Assembly: GCA_038237435.1 (NCBI GenBank)
Contig: JBBRYT010000001.1
Location: 397,408 to 461,407, forward strand
DNA length: 64,000 nt
Direction of reading: 5' to 3'
From: JACCTI01 sp038237435
Lineage (GTDB): Bacteria > Verrucomicrobiota > Verrucomicrobiia > Chthoniobacterales > UBA10450
Every line of letters starts with the position of its first letter. Within the stretch, counting starts at the first letter, position 1. The notes beneath the pieces are model-generated. The model did no database searches and was not told the origin of the DNA. It saw only the letters and a list, made by a program, of their open reading frames with translations. This document shows, one piece after another, positions 18,272 to 25,680 of the stretch. Both the position numbers and the translations under genes were made by a program.

Positions 18272-18837
18272 AATCAGAAACGAAAAAATGCGTGGTGCTC
18301 GGAGTGACCGGCTCGATCGCCGCTTACAAATCGGCGGAGCTCGCGAGCCTTCTCTATAAACAAGGTCACGACATTTTCGTTGTCATGACCAACGACGCGA
18401 CGGAATTCATCACTCCGCTCACGTTGCAGACGCTGTCGAAAAATCCGGTGACGACCAGCTTCTACGACGAGAAAGAAAACTGGCGACCTGGTCACATTCA
18501 TCTGGCCGATCGCGCGAATCTTCTGCTCATCGCCCCCGCGACAGCGAACGTGATTGCGGAACTCGCGCATGGTCTCGCTAGTCATCCGCTTCCCGCCATC
18601 GCACTCGCGACGCGCGCGCCAATTCTCATCGCGCCGGCCATGAATGGAAAAATGTGGGAGCACGCCGCAACGCAGGAAAATGTCGCGACATTAAAATCGC
18701 GTGGGGTGGAATTCATCGGTCCGGAAGAAGGAATGCTCGCCTGCGGTTACGAAGGCATCGGTCGTCTGTGGAAAGTGGATGACATCGCCTTTCGCGCAGA
18801 ATCCCTTTTGCGCAGTCAGGATAATTTAATCGCGTGA
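18268..18837 (+). CDS. coaC: phosphopantothenoylcysteine decarboxylase (stand-alone CoaC)
   Basis: FMN-dependent decarboxylase of coenzyme A synthesis, 189 residues. The catalytic His is in HIHLADRANLLLIAPATANV, the substrate-binding motif PAMNGKMW is present, and the flap cysteine lies in GMLACGYEGIGRL. The start is GTG overlapping the gmk stop as GTGA. Most bacteria fuse CoaC to CoaB; here the fusion is split, with coaB following as a separate frame through another GTGA overlap. Confidence 0.9.
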   Translation: MKSETKKCVVLGVTGSIAAYKSAELASLLYKQGHDIFVVMTNDATEFITPLTLQTLSKNPVTTSFYDEKENWRPGHIHLADRANLLLIAPATANVIAELAHGLASHPLPAIALATRAPILIAPAMNGKMWEHAATQENVATLKSRGVEFIGPEEGMLACGYEGIGRLWKVDDIAFRAESLLRSQDNLIA

Positions 18838-19484
18838 AGTTCGTCGTCACCGCGGGACCAACGCGCGAGCCGATCGATCCCGTTCGTTTCATCAGCAACC
18901 GTTCTTCGGGAAAAATGGGTTACGCGATTGCCGAGGCCGCGCTCGAAGCCGGACACGAAGCGACGTTAATCAGCGGACCCACTGCGCTGGCCGCGCCGAC
19001 AAATGCGCGCGTCACCAAGATCACAACTGCTGATGAACTCTTCGAGGCGGTGCATAGAGAGACCGCGAATTGCGATGTGCTCGTCATGTGCGCCGCCGTC
19101 TCCGACTGCAAACCTGTCGAGGTATTTGCGCAAAAAATGCCGAAACAGCGCGGCGAATTTTCTCTGCGCTTAACTTCGACGCGCGACATTCTCGCGTCAC
19201 TGCCGCACGAGCGTTCGTATCTTGTCATCGGTTTCGCCGCCGAGACGCACGACATCGAAACGAGTGCACAAAAAAAACTGCGAGAAAAAAATTGCGATGC
19301 GATCGTCGCGAATGATGTGAGCGCGAGCGATGTCGGAATGGAAAGCGATGAAAATGCGGTCGAGATTTTTTTTCAAAACGGCGAACGAAAAAAAATTTCG
19401 CGCGCAAAAAAACTTTCCGTCGCACGCGAACTGATAAAAATAATTTTCGAGATGCGCGAAAAACGTTTGACAAAAAAAACGTGA
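18834..19484 (+). CDS. coaB: phosphopantothenate-cysteine ligase (stand-alone CoaB)
   Basis: Joins cysteine to 4'-phosphopantothenate. A 216-residue product with the nucleotide-binding start KFVVTAGPTREPIDPVRFI, SNRSSGKMGYAIAEAAL and the dimer/substrate region CAAVSDCKPVEVFAQKM. The late GFAAETHDIE motif is also intact. Start GTG at 18834 overlaps the coaC stop. The 3' third is lysine-rich and A-rich (REKNCDAIVANDV, ERKKISRAKKLS), and a consensus-like -35 element for the next gene lies inside its last codons. No frameshift is seen, so the coaC/coaB split looks real. Confidence 0.9.
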   Translation: MKFVVTAGPTREPIDPVRFISNRSSGKMGYAIAEAALEAGHEATLISGPTALAAPTNARVTKITTADELFEAVHRETANCDVLVMCAAVSDCKPVEVFAQKMPKQRGEFSLRLTSTRDILASLPHERSYLVIGFAAETHDIETSAQKKLREKNCDAIVANDVSASDVGMESDENAVEIFFQNGERKKISRAKKLSVARELIKIIFEMREKRLTKKT

Positions 19485-19494
19485 TGACTACTCA
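19467..19494 (+). promoter_or_regulatory. candidate sigma-70 promoter for the micropeptide transcript
   Basis: A perfect TTGACA (19467-19472) lies in the last codons of coaB. A weak -10 candidate (TACTCA, 19489-19494) follows at 16 bases. Downstream, the leader has a small perfect hairpin, AGTGAA/TTCACT (19503-19518). Position and the independent terminator at 19695 support a separate short transcript. The -10 match is poor, so confidence is modest. Confidence 0.35.
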
Positions 19495-19567
19495 ACTCGT
19501 GTAGTGAAGTTATTCACTGTTGTTCACATCCACCGCGATTGCGGACCGAAAGGGGGGATAAAGCACC

Positions 19568-19636
19568 ATGGCAGCTAAGAAAAAGGCTAAAAAAGCCGCG
19601 AAGAAAAAATCAGCATCCAAGAAAAAGAAACATTAG
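19568..19636 (+). CDS. 22-residue lysine/alanine-rich micropeptide
   Basis: A short frame beginning ATG at 19568 after a strong purine-rich ribosome site (AAAGGGGGG, about 10 bases upstream) and ending TAG at 19636. It encodes 22 residues, nearly all Lys, Ala and Ser in AAKKKAKK-like units with a final His, resembling the tails of histone H1-like proteins. It lies between coaB and the suhB-like gene, with its own candidate promoter and a strong terminator downstream. Nucleic-acid or polyanion binding is inference from charge alone. Alternatively the locus is a small RNA and the peptide is incidental, but the ribosome site argues for translation. Confidence 0.5.
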   Translation: MAAKKKAKKAAKKKSASKKKKH

Positions 19637-19655
19637 GGCGCTGATCCCTGTTCAC

Positions 19656-19680
19656 GGAAGAACCCCTTTCTCGTTCTTCC
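19656..19680 (+). other. perfect 8-bp hairpin downstream of the micropeptide
   Basis: GGAAGAAC (19656-19663) pairs exactly with GTTCTTCC (19673-19680) around a 9-base loop. No T-run follows, so it is not a terminator by itself. It precedes the true terminator by 14 bases and could protect the 3' end or be part of a structured small RNA. Confidence 0.5.
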
Positions 19681-19694
19681 CAACGCAACTTAAC

Positions 19695-19731
19695 CCGGGA
19701 GGAAAATTCATTTTTTTCTCCCGGTTTTTTT
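19695..19731 (+). terminator. rho-independent terminator
   Basis: CCGGGAG (19695-19701) pairs with CTCCCGG (19718-19724), followed at once by seven T. The loop contains a further T-rich tract. This ends the coaB/micropeptide transcript before the suhB-like gene, whose start is 41 bases downstream. Confidence 0.85.
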
Positions 19732-19771
19732 GCGCCTTTGCGTTGCGCGCGAGCGCCTGTAGTTCTCTCGC

Positions 19772-20518
19772 GTGACCGAGTTTCTCGAGTTGGCGATCAA
19801 CGCCGCGCGCGCCGCGGGCGATCTGTTGCGAGAAAATTATCGGCAGCCGCTGCGCGTGAATTCGTCCGAAGCGCACGACATCAAGCTCGCCATCGATGTC
19901 GAGTCGCAAGATCTGATCACGAGAATTTTGCTCGAAAAATTTCCGTCGCACGCGCTTTACGGAGAGGAAGGAATCGTCGGCGACCAGAGTGCGGAATATC
20001 AATGGGTGGTCGATCCGATCGATGGGACGGTAAATTATTATTACGGCATTCCGCACTTCTGCATCTCGATTGCCTTGCGGCGAAATGAAGAAATTATCGT
20101 CGGCGTCATCTACGATCCGATGCGCGATGAAATGTGGTCGGTCCAAAAAGGCGAATCGCCAACACTGAACGGCCGTGCCTTTCGCGTCAGTCAACGTACG
20201 AACCTTTCCGAAGCCGTCTTGTCTGTCGGCCTATCGAAAACGAGCGCAACGATCGACGCTGGTCTTCCGCTTTTGCTCGAAATGGTTCATCGCGTGCGCA
20301 AGTGCCGCTTGATGGGCAGCGCGGCGCTCGACATGGCTTACGTCGCCTGCGGACGATTCGATGCTTACATCGAACAGGGAATCAGTTTGTGGGACATTGC
20401 CGCCGGAGTTCTGCTTGTTGAAGCGGCCGGGGGAAAAATCGAGATGCGGCCGCGACCGGATATGAAAGACAAATACAGCATGGTTGCTTCCAACGGCGTG
20501 ATCGACCTAGGGTTGTGA
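19772..20518 (+). CDS. inositol monophosphatase family protein (SuhB-like)
   Basis: Mg-dependent sugar-phosphate phosphatase, 248 residues. Metal-binding motifs are complete: YGEEGIVG, WVVDPIDGTVNYYYGIPHF, and the distal WDIAAGVLLVEAAGG. The substrate may be inositol-1-phosphate or another small phosphate ester; family members also act as NADP or histidinol phosphatases. Start is GTG at 19772, just after the terminator. ispF follows after 4 bases, so the two are probably co-transcribed. Confidence 0.88.
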   Translation: MTEFLELAINAARAAGDLLRENYRQPLRVNSSEAHDIKLAIDVESQDLITRILLEKFPSHALYGEEGIVGDQSAEYQWVVDPIDGTVNYYYGIPHFCISIALRRNEEIIVGVIYDPMRDEMWSVQKGESPTLNGRAFRVSQRTNLSEAVLSVGLSKTSATIDAGLPLLLEMVHRVRKCRLMGSAALDMAYVACGRFDAYIEQGISLWDIAAGVLLVEAAGGKIEMRPRPDMKDKYSMVASNGVIDLGL

Positions 20519-20522
20519 TCCT

Positions 20523-20999
20523 ATGATTCGTTGTGGAATTGGCTACGATGCGCATCGCTTAGTGGAAGGGCGCAAACTCATTCTCGGCGGCGTGGAAATT
20601 CCATTCGAGCGCGGACTCGACGGACATTCGGATGCGGATGTTTTGTTGCACGCGATCGCGGATGCATTGCTCGGCGCGATGGGCCAAGGCGATATCGGAA
20701 AACATTTTCCGAACGATGATGAAGCGATTCGCGGGATCAGCAGCCTGGAAATTCTGAGCCAAGTGCGAACGCTGCTCGCGGGGAAAAACGCGCGCACTAT
20801 TAACATTGACGCCACGGTAGTGGCGGAAGCGCCCAAACTGCAGCCCTACATTGATGAGATGCGCGCGAAAATCGCGAAGGTGATCACTTGTGAAGTTGAT
20901 CGCATCAACATCAAAGCGACGACGAACGAAGGGCTCGGCGCGCTCGGCCGTGGCGAAGGGATGATCGCGCTCGCGACCGCCATGGTCGAAGACGTTTAG
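20523..20999 (+). CDS. ispF: 2-C-methyl-D-erythritol 2,4-cyclodiphosphate synthase
   Basis: Fifth step of the MEP isoprenoid pathway. The 158-residue product shows the zinc ligands in GIGYDAHRL and GHSDADVLLHAIADALLGA, plus FPNDDE and the C-terminal IKATTNEGLGALGRGEGM. dxs, the first enzyme of the same pathway, is 12 kb away at 32.9 kb. The cysS frame begins at its stop codon. Confidence 0.95.
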   Translation: MIRCGIGYDAHRLVEGRKLILGGVEIPFERGLDGHSDADVLLHAIADALLGAMGQGDIGKHFPNDDEAIRGISSLEILSQVRTLLAGKNARTINIDATVVAEAPKLQPYIDEMRAKIAKVITCEVDRINIKATTNEGLGALGRGEGMIALATAMVEDV

Positions 21000-21007
21000 T
21001 GGCGCGA

Positions 21008-22402
21008 ATGGCGCCGCGTTTTTTCAACACCTACTCGCGCGAGCTGGAGGAATTCCATCCGCTCGATGAAAGCGGGCGCACGGTGAAGATGTACACCTGC
21101 GGCCCGACGGTTTACAGTTTCGCGCACATCGGAAATTTTCGCGCGTATCTCTTCGAAGACTTGCTGCAACGCCATCTGGAATTGCGCGGATACAAGGTCG
21201 AGCGCGTGATGAATCTGACGGACGTCGACGACAAGACGATTCGCGGTTCGCGTGAAGCGAATGTGCCCTTGGCGAAGTTCACGCAACTATTCAAAGACGC
21301 ATTCTTTGGCGATCTGGAAACGCTGCGAATCAAACGCGCTGATAATTATCCCGCTGCGACCGAGCAACGTCACATTGCCGCGATGATCGCGATGATCAAA
21401 ACCTTGATCGAGCGCGACCTCGCCTATCAAGCGGAAGACAAATCCGTTTACTACCGCATTAAGAATTTTCCGAAGTATGGGTGCCTGGCGCATTTCAATC
21501 TCGACGAGCTGCAATCAACGGGCCGGGTGAAGAACGACGAATACGACAAGGAACACGTCGGTGATTTCGCACTTTGGAAAGCATGGGACGAAGTGGACGG
21601 CGATGTGAAATGGGATTCGCCGTGGGGCGCGGGACGGCCGGGTTGGCACATCGAGTGCAGCGCGATGGCCACGCAGCTGTTAGGCGAGCAGCTCGATATT
21701 CATTGCGGCGGCGTCGATAATATTTTTCCGCATCACGAAGCGGAGATCGCACAGACGGAAGGCGTGACCGGAAAAAAATTCGTGAAGTACTGGATGCATT
21801 GCGCGCATCTGCTGGTCGACGGGCAGAAGATGTCGAAGTCGTCAGGCAACTTTTACACGCTGCGTGACGTAATCGAGAAAGGTTATAGCGGCCGCGAAGT
21901 GCGTTACGCGCTTCTCCGCGTGCATTACCGTGCGCAACTCAACTTCACCTGGGAAGGAATGAACGAAGCGCGAGTCTCGTTAGGCCGCATTGATGATTGG
22001 CTGGAGCGATTACAGAAAATTGCGGCGGATAAAGGTGAAGCCAGAGTTGCCGAAGGATTCGAAGAAAGTTTGGATGACGATCTCAACGTCTCCGCTGCGC
22101 TCGCATTTTTGTTCGACAAGATTCGCGAAACAAATCGTGCGCTCGATCAAGAAAAACTGACGCCAGCGGAAGCGCGCGGCTGGCTCGATTGGTGGAAGCG
22201 AATCGAGAGCGTGCTCGCGCTCACCGGCGGCGGAAGCGACATTCCGGCGGAGGTAAATCAACTAAGCGAAGGGCGCGCGCAGGCGAGGCTTGCCAAGGAT
22301 TGGAAGAAAAGTGATGAATTGCGCGACCAAATCGCGGCGCTCGGGTGGGAAGTGCGGGACGGCAAGGACGGACAGAAACTCACGCGACGCGGCGGAACCT
22401 AA
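21008..22402 (+). CDS. cysS: cysteinyl-tRNA synthetase
   Basis: Class I synthetase, about 464 residues, usual length. Zinc-site and HIGH-like motifs are in MYTCGPTVYSFAHIGNFRAY, the second zinc ligands in HCGGVDNIFPHHEAEI, and the KMSKS loop in QKMSKSSGNFYTLRD. The C-terminal helical anticodon region is present. I place the start at ATG 21008 (MAPRFFNTYS), matching the family; a GTG at 20999 touching the ispF stop is the alternative. The stop TAA lies within a dispersed CCTAACGAATG motif whose ATG is the start of the next gene. Confidence 0.95.
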   Translation: MAPRFFNTYSRELEEFHPLDESGRTVKMYTCGPTVYSFAHIGNFRAYLFEDLLQRHLELRGYKVERVMNLTDVDDKTIRGSREANVPLAKFTQLFKDAFFGDLETLRIKRADNYPAATEQRHIAAMIAMIKTLIERDLAYQAEDKSVYYRIKNFPKYGCLAHFNLDELQSTGRVKNDEYDKEHVGDFALWKAWDEVDGDVKWDSPWGAGRPGWHIECSAMATQLLGEQLDIHCGGVDNIFPHHEAEIAQTEGVTGKKFVKYWMHCAHLLVDGQKMSKSSGNFYTLRDVIEKGYSGREVRYALLRVHYRAQLNFTWEGMNEARVSLGRIDDWLERLQKIAADKGEARVAEGFEESLDDDLNVSAALAFLFDKIRETNRALDQEKLTPAEARGWLDWWKRIESVLALTGGGSDIPAEVNQLSEGRAQARLAKDWKKSDELRDQIAALGWEVRDGKDGQKLTRRGGT

Positions 22403-22405
22403 CGA

Positions 22406-23095
22406 ATGTTTGCGCCCAACGAGTTCCTCGCCCTCGAACACACGGCGCATTCGAAACTGTTCGAGAATCAGCAATACGTTTGGGACGCACTCAAACAAAT
22501 CGCGAGCTATCTCCAATTTCGGCTAAAACCGCAAGTCCTCGGACAGTTGGTCGGGAAACCGTTTATCAGCAACGCCGTTTTTATCGGAGCCGGCACGGTG
22601 ATCGAACAAGGCGCGGTCCTGAAAGGGCCGGCCTGGATTGGCGAGAATTGCCAGATTCGCAGCGGTTGTTACGTGCGCGAAAACGTCATCGCGGGCGACG
22701 GCGTAGTCATGGGAAATTCCTGCGAGTTTAAGAACTGTATTCTCTTCGATGAAGCGCAGGTGCCTCATTTCAATTACGTGGGCGATTCCATTCTCGGTTA
22801 CCGCGCGCATCTCGGCGCGGGTGTGATTTTATCGAACGTGAAACTCGATCATCGCGAGATTCACGTGAACGCGGCGGACGGCGACATCGCCACGGGTTTG
22901 AAAAAATTCGGCGCGATCATCGGCGATCGCACGGAGATCGGTTGCAACGCCGTTATCAATCCTGGTGCCGTGCTCGGCCGCGATTGCATTATTTATCCCG
23001 GCGCAAATTTTCGCGGTGTGCTGCCGGCCGCGAGCATTGTGAAGCTGCGGCAGAATCTGCAGACGTTAACCCGGCGCGATGCGGCCCAAGCCTAA
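22406..23095 (+). CDS. left-handed beta-helix (hexapeptide repeat) protein, nucleotidyl/acyltransferase-like
   Basis: A 229-residue protein dominated by hexapeptide repeats (VFIGAGTVIEQGAVLKGPAW, IGENCQIRSGCYVRENVIAG, IIGDRTEIGCNAVINPGAVL) forming a left-handed beta-helix, with an N-terminal helical cap (FLALEHTAHSKLFENQ). It resembles the C-terminal half of GlmU-type UDP-GlcNAc pyrophosphorylases, but no nucleotidyltransferase GxG motif is present, so the reaction is uncertain. It starts three bases after cysS within a motif copy and its stop lies in another motif copy (23091). Confidence 0.78.
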   Translation: MFAPNEFLALEHTAHSKLFENQQYVWDALKQIASYLQFRLKPQVLGQLVGKPFISNAVFIGAGTVIEQGAVLKGPAWIGENCQIRSGCYVRENVIAGDGVVMGNSCEFKNCILFDEAQVPHFNYVGDSILGYRAHLGAGVILSNVKLDHREIHVNAADGDIATGLKKFGAIIGDRTEIGCNAVINPGAVLGRDCIIYPGANFRGVLPAASIVKLRQNLQTLTRRDAAQA

Positions 23096-23112
23096 CGAGT
23101 AGTCACTACTCG
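23096..23112. terminator. short palindrome built on a dispersed motif copy between convergent genes
   Basis: CGAGTAGT (23096-23103) and ACTACTCG (23105-23112) are exact inverted repeats around one base. The left arm is the end of a CCTAACGAGT motif. The palindrome lies between the stops of the beta-helix gene (+) and the TPR gene (-), where a bidirectional terminator would be expected. No T-run is present, so termination is only suggested. Confidence 0.4.
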
Positions 23113-23765
23113 GAGATTGGCGGCGGCTTCGATTTCAACCAGCCGAAATCGTAGAGGTGTCGTTCGAACCAATCGGTTGATCTACCGGCGAAGAGATCGC
23201 GGGCGCGCTTCATCCAATCGTTGCCGTCGCGTTTGGAGCCATGTGCGAAAGCCCACGCTGCCTGCGCGTAATAATAGGTCGCGCTCTCGGTCGGAAAGGT
23301 AATAAGGTCGAGCGCCTGGCGAGCGTGTTCCTCATTTTTTAAACCTAGATTGGCGATGAAAACTCCGAAGCGCAGCCGCTCATTCGTCGCGAGGATGTCG
23401 GTCTCCTTCAATCCCGCTTGGTAGGCTGCGCGGGCGTCTTCCCACTGTCCCTGCCGCGCCAGCACATCGCCGATATGCAACCGATTATAAGTTAATCTAT
23501 CCTGGGCCTTCGCGGCTTCAAAGGCCTTGATAGCGTCGCCGAATTTGCCCTGCTCGAGAAAAATGTAGCCGCGGAGTTCGGTTAATTTACCACTCGTTAG
23601 GCCACGTTTTTCTGCGCCATCCAGCGTAGCCAGGGCGGCCTCACTCTTTCCTTCGAGGAAATCGCGCCGCGCGCTCGCGACCGAATCGACGCCAGTGGTT
23701 TGCGCGATAATGGAAATCGGAAGAAAGAGCGCGGCGAAAATCAGCCAGCGCAAAAAAAAGTTCAT
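23106..23765 (-). CDS. secreted TPR-repeat protein
   Basis: A 219-residue periplasmic protein with a signal peptide (MNFFLRWLIFAALFLPISII, cleaved near AQT). Tetratricopeptide-like helical pairs follow (ARRDFLEGKSEAALATLDGA, LRGYIFLEQGKFGDAIKAFE, IGDVLARQGQWEDARAAYQA). The reading frame extends 49 codons further upstream through the tRNA-Ser gene, which cannot be coding, so the ATG at 23765 is the start. TPR domains mediate protein contacts; a specific partner is not indicated. Motif copies lie in the gene (23591) and just before its start (23787). Confidence 0.78.
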   Translation of the reverse strand: MNFFLRWLIFAALFLPISIIAQTTGVDSVASARRDFLEGKSEAALATLDGAEKRGLTSGKLTELRGYIFLEQGKFGDAIKAFEAAKAQDRLTYNRLHIGDVLARQGQWEDARAAYQAGLKETDILATNERLRFGVFIANLGLKNEEHARQALDLITFPTESATYYYAQAAWAFAHGSKRDGNDWMKRARDLFAGRSTDWFERHLYDFGWLKSKPPPISE

Positions 23766-23806
23766 GGATAAAATTGACGAATCAGTACTCGTTAGGCGAA
23801 AAAAAG

Positions 23807-23896
23807 TGGCGGATGGGCGGGGATTCGAACCCCGGGTGCCTTTTACAGCACACACGCTTTCCAGGCGTGCACAATAGACCGCTCTGTCACCCATCC
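23807..23896 (-). tRNA. tRNA-Ser (anticodon GGA), CCA encoded
   Basis: A 90-base class II tRNA. The acceptor arms are GGATGGG (5' end at 23896) and CCCATCC near 23817-23811, followed by discriminator G and an encoded CCA. The anticodon loop reads CTGGAAA, giving GGA for UCC and UCU codons. The T-arm GGGGTTCGAATCCCC is canonical and the long variable arm expected for tRNA-Ser is present. It lies between hemQ and the TPR gene, on the same strand. Confidence 0.93.
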
Positions 23897-23908
23897 TCTT
23901 TGAGGATC

Positions 23909-24733
23909 TCAAAGCTGCAATCGGCGGAAGAGTTCGTCGAGCGGTAGTTGTAGACCGATATAAAATTCGCCGAAGTCGGAATAATCAGCGCTAACCGGGT
24001 CGAAGCGCATTTGATAAACGATCGCTTTGATCTGGAAGGTGTCGCGCGCGAAAAGCGTCACACCCCATTCGGCGTCATCGAGGCCGGTCGAACCGGTGAT
24101 GAGCTGCTTTACTTTGCCGGCGTATTGCCGGCCGACCGCACCATGACCGAGCATTAATTTGCGCCGCTCTTCGAAGGGCAACGAATACCAGTTACGCGTT
24201 TCGCCGCGGCGTTTGCTCATGTTGTAAAAGCAAACGACCGGCCAGTCGGGCAACGTCGGATAAACGCGCTCGTGCCGGTAGTGTTTCATACGCTCGTCGA
24301 ATGCAGCCATCGACTTATCGAATTCTTCGGAGCCGCGGTCGATTTTTTGTTCGTGCTCGAGGATGTGCGCGTACTCTTCAGCGCTGGTGCGGTATTCGCT
24401 CTCTTCGGTTAACGAGAGATAACTGTAGACGGGCGTTAGAACGTCCGCGCCTAACGAGAGGTTGATTTGTTTCTCGATACGATTGGCTTGATGCAGATCC
24501 GGCGTGATCAGCATGAAAGCGAGATCGGCTTTCGGCGTCACGATGCTGAGCGTGAGCAATTGCGTGTTCTCAAACGCGCGCACTTCCTGCACGAGCGCCG
24601 CGAGACGCGTTTTCGCTTCACGCTGTTCTTCTGCTGAGAGCAGTTGCCACTGACCGAATTCGATTCGGTAAAACAAATGCAGGCAATGCCAGCCCCGTTC
24701 GGGAATGAGCGCGTCCATATCCTTGTCCGCCAT
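23909..24733 (-). CDS. hemQ: coproheme decarboxylase HemQ (chlorite dismutase-like fold)
   Basis: Last step of the coproporphyrin-dependent haem pathway, decarboxylating coproheme to haem b. The 274-residue protein has the expected two ferredoxin-like halves. The second half carries the conserved stretch FYNMSKRRGETRNWYSLPF (catalytic Tyr), ERRKLMLGHGAVGRQYAGKV with the proximal His, and ITGSTGLDDAEWGVTLFA. It is downstream of a rhomboid-like gene on the same strand. No other haem gene is nearby. Start ATG at 24733 is the first in frame. Confidence 0.88.
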   Translation of the reverse strand: MADKDMDALIPERGWHCLHLFYRIEFGQWQLLSAEEQREAKTRLAALVQEVRAFENTQLLTLSIVTPKADLAFMLITPDLHQANRIEKQINLSLGADVLTPVYSYLSLTEESEYRTSAEEYAHILEHEQKIDRGSEEFDKSMAAFDERMKHYRHERVYPTLPDWPVVCFYNMSKRRGETRNWYSLPFEERRKLMLGHGAVGRQYAGKVKQLITGSTGLDDAEWGVTLFARDTFQIKAIVYQMRFDPVSADYSDFGEFYIGLQLPLDELFRRLQL

Positions 24734-24774
24734 CGCCGGCCAGTGTCGGCAGCGAGCGGAAAGCGGTCAAGCGC

Positions 24775-25578
24775 CTAACGAGTAGTAGCGGAGACGACGC
24801 TGGGAAGATGTTCCATGCAATATTCTTCCCCGTCGCGCGAGACGCGGAATTCCAGATCAGGATCGCTCAACTCGGTTCGCCCACAGGTTTTGCAACGATG
24901 CAGTGATTCCGCGTCTGGTCGCGTCTGCACTTCGAAACGTTTCCGGCGCGTGGAAACTCCCTGGCGGTGGCGGACTTGGTGAAAAATTTCCGGCCCGAAG
25001 AAAATGAAGAAGTTAGCAAAAGCCGCGATCATCGCTGCTTTTTCCGAAAGCGGACCGCTGACAAAGCCGAGTAGAAGAAAGGCCGCGCCGACCCAGGCAA
25101 GCCATTTGATCTTCATCGGCAAAATGAAAAAGACGTAGATGACTTCGTCCGGATAAAACCAGGCGAAGGCGAAAAAGAGCGAGGCGGCCAGCATGGTGTT
25201 GGAGAATTGCGCGCCGAAAAGAAAGGCGGCGATGGTCGTGCCGATCATGCCCACGAAAAAATAGAGTGTGGTGCGAAATGCGCCCCAGGCGCGGGCGAGC
25301 CCTTCGCCGACAAACCAAAGAAACCAGAGTGCGAGAACAACCCAGAGTGGTTGCATCGGACCGGGCTGACCAATTCCCCGCGGAATAAAAATGTAAGTGA
25401 TAAGCCGCCAGACCTCGCCGTGCCGAATGCGCGCGGGATTCAATTCCAGAATCGAAAAGATATCCGGATTCAAAAAGGTCAGGACATAAACCAGCGCGGT
25501 GAAAGCGACGACGATGCGAATTAACCCCGGAATCGCGATGAAGCCGATGCGCCGTTCGAGTTTATCCAGCAAAGTCAC
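24775..25578 (-). CDS. rhomboid-like membrane protein with a C-terminal Cys/His cluster, probably not a protease
   Basis: A 267-residue protein with about six membrane segments. The early GEVWRLITYIFIPRG matches the WRLiTy motif of rhomboids. However, the GxSG nucleophile motif expected in TM4 is absent (the region reads FGAQFSNTMLAASLFFAFAW), so a pseudo-rhomboid is likely. The cytoplasmic tail holds a possible zinc site, HRCKTCGRTEL followed by EYCMEHLP (two CxxC/H pairs). The stop TAG is part of a dispersed motif (ACTCGTTAGGC, 24774). It starts 102 bases from the divergent gcvT start. Confidence 0.7.
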   Translation of the reverse strand: MTLLDKLERRIGFIAIPGLIRIVVAFTALVYVLTFLNPDIFSILELNPARIRHGEVWRLITYIFIPRGIGQPGPMQPLWVVLALWFLWFVGEGLARAWGAFRTTLYFFVGMIGTTIAAFLFGAQFSNTMLAASLFFAFAWFYPDEVIYVFFILPMKIKWLAWVGAAFLLLGFVSGPLSEKAAMIAAFANFFIFFGPEIFHQVRHRQGVSTRRKRFEVQTRPDAESLHRCKTCGRTELSDPDLEFRVSRDGEEYCMEHLPSVVSATTR

Positions 25579-25680
25579 TTTCTTAGGTTCGTAAATGCAC
25601 GAAGCAATGGTGGTCTATGACCGCTTTCATGTCGTGCGCGTTCATTGACGTTACGAAACGCGCCGCCTAGCTTCACGCGC

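Noticed and set aside
23766..23912. N-terminal extension of the TPR protein by 49 codons
   Set aside because: The extension runs through the tRNA-Ser gene; the ATG at 23765 starts a proper signal peptide.
25579..25680. Glycine riboswitch upstream of gcvT
   Set aside because: The gap is about 100 bases and I see neither the tandem aptamer length nor its conserved helices.
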